From contig NZ_JASD01000001.1 in the NCBI RefSeq assembly GCF_000622385.1, positions 31,003-95,002 of the forward strand: DNA of 64,000 nt. The letters run 5' to 3'. The DNA is from Sulfitobacter noctilucicola (GTDB lineage Bacteria > Pseudomonadota > Alphaproteobacteria > Rhodobacterales > Rhodobacteraceae). Positions 61,368 through 64,000 of this stretch are shown here, piece by piece. Both the position numbers and the translations under genes were made by a program. The notes under the pieces were generated by a model that was not told the origin of the DNA, ran no database searches, and was given only the letters and a program-made list of their open reading frames with translations. Within the stretch, counting starts at the first letter, position 1. Each line of letters opens with the position of its first letter.

Positions 61368-63067
61368 CCCCGTCCAATGTCGCCTATCAGGTTATGTGGA
61401 ACCGTCTGATCTCTGTGGTTGAGGAACAGGCGCAGGCACTCGTGCGCACCGCCTTTTCGACCTCTGTCCGCGAGGCCGGGGACCTTTCGGCAGGAGTATA
61501 TGACACGCAGGGGCGTATGCTTGCCCAGGCCGTGACCGGCACACCCGGTCACGTCAATGCCATGGCCGATGCGGTCGCGCATTTCATCCGCCGCATCGGG
61601 CGCGAGAATATCCTTGAGGGCGATATCTATATCACGAACGACCCTTGGGAAGGCACCGGCCACCTGCATGACATCACCATGGTCACCCCGTCCTTTTTCA
61701 ACGGCACGCTGGTCGGATTTTTTGCCTGCACCGCGCATATCGTGGACATCGGCGGGCGCGGGTTTGGTGCTGATGCACATAGCGTCTACGAAGAAGGGCT
61801 TTATCTGCCCATCATGAAATTTGCCGATCAGGGCAAGGTGGATGAAACCCTGACACGCATCATTCGCGGCAATGTCCGCGAACCGGATCAGTTGATCGGC
61901 GACATCTACGCGCTGGCCACCTGTAACGAGATCGGTCACCGCCGCCTGATCGACATGATGCAGGAATTCGATCTGCAAACCCTCGATGGCATCGCGGCTT
62001 TCATCCTCGACAACTCGCGCCGTGCCACGCTTGACCGCATCGCCGCCTTGCCGCGCACCTCTGCCGACGGAGAAATGACGGTCGACGGCTTCGATGTGCC
62101 GATCACGCTCAAGGTTCGCGTTACTGTGCATGACGACCACATCATGTCGGATTTTACCGGCACCTCTGGCGTCGATAAAAAGGGCATCAATTGCCCGCTG
62201 GTCTACGCCAAAGCCTACGCCTGTTACGCGCTCAAAGTTGCTATTGCGCCCGAAATTCCAAACAACGCCGCCTCGCTCGAACCCTTTCGGATCAGCGCGC
62301 CGGAAAACACCATCGTCAATGCGGTGCATCCTGCACCCGTGGCGCTGCGCCATATCGTCGGACACTTTGTCCCGGACGTGGTGTTCAATGCCTTTGACCA
62401 GATCGTGCCCGGCCTTGTGCCCGCCGAAGGGGCAGGGTGCTTGTGCAACTTTCAGGTCTCCTTGCGCCCCCGCACCGATGCCCCCGCGCCAAAAGATGCC
62501 CGCCGTTCCGAGGTGTTGACCTTTAACTCCGGCGGATCAGGCGCGCGGCCCGAAGTGGACGGGCTAAACGCCACGGCCTTCCCCTCCGGCGTGATGACCA
62601 TGCCTATCGAAGCGACCGAACATGCAGGGCCGGTGATCATCTGGCGCAAGGAATTGCGACCCGATTCAGGTGGTGCCGGCAAAACACGCGGGGGCTTGGG
62701 CCAATACATGGAAGTCGGCGCGATGGAAGGTCACGAGTTCGACATTCAGGCAATGTTTGATCGGGGCCAGCACCCCGCACGCGGGCGCCGCGGCGGCAAA
62801 GAGGGCGGGCGTACAACGATCCAGCGCGATGATGGCACTCCGATGCATGTGAAAGGTAAACAATTCGTCCCCCATGGCGCACGTGTCGAAATGGCATTTC
62901 CGGGCGGTGCCGGTTATGGTGATCCGTCCGAGCGCGATCCTGCCTTGGTCCGCCGTGATCTGGCGCGGGGCTATATCTCGGCCCAATCTGCGGCGGATGA
63001 TTATGGACTGTCCCAGGACACAATCGCCTCCGTTCTGAACGCCGCAGCAAAAGGAGAGACCCCTTGA
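61364..63067 (+). CDS. hyuB: Hydantoinase B / oxoprolinase-like subunit
   Basis: A 567-residue HyuB-family protein starting at 61364 (MTPSNVAYQVMWNRL) with GGAGG upstream and ATGA overlap with hyuA. Typical segments are LAQAVTGTPGHVNAMADAV, ITNDPWEGTGHLHDITMV and FTGTSGVDKKGINCPLVYA; the C-terminus has HGARVEMAFPGGAGYGDPSE. It forms the metal-dependent catalytic partner of HyuA. A 5-oxoproline-type activity would fit gamma-glutamyl metabolism in this locus, since gamma-glutamyl compounds can cyclise; N-methylhydantoin or other cyclic amides are alternatives. Confidence 0.9.
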   Translation: MTPSNVAYQVMWNRLISVVEEQAQALVRTAFSTSVREAGDLSAGVYDTQGRMLAQAVTGTPGHVNAMADAVAHFIRRIGRENILEGDIYITNDPWEGTGHLHDITMVTPSFFNGTLVGFFACTAHIVDIGGRGFGADAHSVYEEGLYLPIMKFADQGKVDETLTRIIRGNVREPDQLIGDIYALATCNEIGHRRLIDMMQEFDLQTLDGIAAFILDNSRRATLDRIAALPRTSADGEMTVDGFDVPITLKVRVTVHDDHIMSDFTGTSGVDKKGINCPLVYAKAYACYALKVAIAPEIPNNAASLEPFRISAPENTIVNAVHPAPVALRHIVGHFVPDVVFNAFDQIVPGLVPAEGAGCLCNFQVSLRPRTDAPAPKDARRSEVLTFNSGGSGARPEVDGLNATAFPSGVMTMPIEATEHAGPVIIWRKELRPDSGGAGKTRGGLGQYMEVGAMEGHEFDIQAMFDRGQHPARGRRGGKEGGRTTIQRDDGTPMHVKGKQFVPHGARVEMAFPGGAGYGDPSERDPALVRRDLARGYISAQSAADDYGLSQDTIASVLNAAAKGETP

Positions 63068-63828
63068 CCGCACTCGCCCCCAACCCGTTCACCGCCGCCC
63101 TTGCCAAGGGTGACAAGCAAATCGGCATATGGGTCAGTCTGTCCAGCAACTTTGCCGCCGAAGTGGTGGCACCTGCGGGCTTTGACTGGGCGCTGGTCGA
63201 TATGGAACACAGCCCGAATGACTATTTCAGCGTGCTTGGCCAGCTTCAGGTTTTTGCCTCAAGTGGCACAACCGCCATTGTCAGGGTCGAATGGAACGAT
63301 GCCGTCGCCGTGAAACGGCTGCTTGATCTGGGCGCGCCGGGTCTTCTGTTTCCGATGATCCAATCGGTGGAAGAGGCCAGAGCCGCTGTCGCCGCCACCC
63401 GCTATCCGCCGCATGGCGTGCGCGGGTTTTCCGGTGGGACACGCGCGAATAAATTTGGCCGCGTGACTGACTACATTGATCGCATTGAACAAGAGACAAC
63501 TGTCCTGCTCCAACTGGAATCCCGCGCTGCTATCGAACAGGCGGAAGAGATTGCGGATATAGAAGGTGTCAGCGGGCTGTTCTTTGGGCCAGCCGACATC
63601 GCCGCAGACATCGGCAAACTGGGAAAACCGCTCGATGCCGAAGTTTGGGACCTCATCCGCCCCGCCGCGAAGAAACTGATGGCCAAGGGGATGCCGGTTG
63701 GCACGCTGGTCAACGATGCTGCCTTCGCCAAAGAGCTTTTGAACGAGGGTTTCAACTTTGTCGCTTGCGGTACGGATACGGTTTTGCTGGCGCGGGCCAG
63801 TGATGCTCTGCTCGCGGCAGTCAAGTAA
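63064..63828 (+). CDS. HpcH/HpaI aldolase family protein (TTG start)
   Basis: A 254-residue class II-type aldolase of the HpcH/HpaI family. It starts at a TTG overlapping the hyuB stop (TTGA). Metal and substrate motifs are WALVDMEHSPNDY, GAPGLLFPMIQSVEEARAAV, PPHGVRGFSGGTRAN, LLQLESRAAIEQ and FFGPADIAADIG. It would cleave a 2-oxo-hydroxy acid to pyruvate (or a related 2-oxo acid) and an aldehyde. An aldehyde product could enter the microcompartment aldehyde dehydrogenase, a possible link to the BMC locus. Confidence 0.88.
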   Translation: MTALAPNPFTAALAKGDKQIGIWVSLSSNFAAEVVAPAGFDWALVDMEHSPNDYFSVLGQLQVFASSGTTAIVRVEWNDAVAVKRLLDLGAPGLLFPMIQSVEEARAAVAATRYPPHGVRGFSGGTRANKFGRVTDYIDRIEQETTVLLQLESRAAIEQAEEIADIEGVSGLFFGPADIAADIGKLGKPLDAEVWDLIRPAAKKLMAKGMPVGTLVNDAAFAKELLNEGFNFVACGTDTVLLARASDALLAAVK

Positions 63829-63849
63829 GAACCCATGTGCAGACGCGTG

Positions 63850-64000
63850 TCAGCCTTGCGAATTGGTAACCAGTGACAAGCCCGGCACCGCCTGTGTCGC
63901 TGCGGTGTCGGTATCGTTCAGATAGTCGAAATTAATCAGGGCGAGCCTGGCATGTTCGCGTGCCAACCCTTCTGCACGTGCGCCCTCGCGGCGCGCAATC
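63850..64000 (-). CDS. Partial C-terminus of a probable GntR/FCD-type regulator
   Basis: Reading the minus strand from the window edge gives 49 residues and a stop at 63850-63852. The start lies beyond the window. The segment GLAREHARLALINFDYLND is like the last helix of FCD-domain GntR regulators. It is convergent with the aldolase gene, 21 bases away. If right, a second regulator stands next to hyuAB. The fragment is too short for a firm call. Confidence 0.45.
   Translation of the reverse strand, partial: IARREGARAEGLAREHARLALINFDYLNDTDTAATQAVPGLSLVTNSQG

Overview
The window looks like part of an extrachromosomal replicon (plasmid or chromid) of a marine alphaproteobacterium of the Rhodobacterales, most likely the Roseobacter group. 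This rests on a Rep_3-type initiator divergent from a parA-parB pair with a repeat-rich spacer between them, on protein families typical of that group (DUF6455, glxBCD, paired Liv-type importers, many acyl-CoA enzymes), and on moderately high GC with densely packed, overlapping genes. No rRNA, tRNA, CRISPR array or insertion sequence was seen.

Layout. 0.2-3.5 kb: D-erythronate dehydrogenase-like SDR, gamma-glutamyltransferase, nitroreductase. 3.6-7.8 kb: replication and partition module (parB, parA, putative origin, rep). 7.9-12.5 kb: FAD monooxygenase-like protein, MaoC hydratase, two MDR reductases, histidine phosphatase. 12.6-31 kb: a long rightward block with a paired acyl-CoA dehydrogenase, two SDRs, thiolase, nitronate monooxygenase-like protein, phosphatase, ACAD10/11-type kinase, an IclR regulator, a complete Liv-type ABC importer, serine hydrolase, acetoacetyl-CoA synthetase and TesB thioesterase. 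31-34.6 kb: lipoprotein hydrolase, VOC protein, DUF481 outer membrane protein, LysR regulator. 34.7-41.3 kb: a leftward beta-oxidation operon (two SDRs, ACAD10/11-type dehydrogenase, enoyl-CoA hydratase, 3-hydroxyacyl-CoA dehydrogenase, acyl-CoA synthetase). Together 12.6-41.3 kb reads as uptake and catabolism of a carboxylic acid through CoA thioesters, possibly via a 4-hydroxyacyl-CoA.

41.5-64 kb is the most unusual part. It holds a GntR/FCD regulator, glxBCD-like genes, a class I glutamine amidotransferase, a DAO-family FAD oxidase, a glutamine-synthetase-family ligase, and a compact bacterial microcompartment (BMC) operon: pentamer (EutN/CcmL), hexamer (BMC-H), octopine-dehydrogenase-like enzyme, CoA-acylating aldehyde dehydrogenase, tandem trimer (BMC-T), a malate/lactate dehydrogenase with an extra N-terminal domain, and a RidA-like protein. 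A second Liv-type importer, hydantoinase/oxoprolinase A and B and an HpcH/HpaI aldolase follow, and the window ends inside a probable second GntR gene.

The same palindrome, CTGTATACAG, occurs twice in front of the GntR gene and glxB, once between the FAD oxidase and the GS-BMC operon, and once with extra half-sites in front of the second importer. This ties importer, amine-handling enzymes and microcompartment into one probable regulon. My working model, an inference, is that an imported amine or amino-acid derivative is handled by gamma-glutamylation and/or flavin oxidation, and that an aldehyde intermediate is converted to an acyl-CoA inside a proteinaceous shell. The substrate cannot be told from the sequence.
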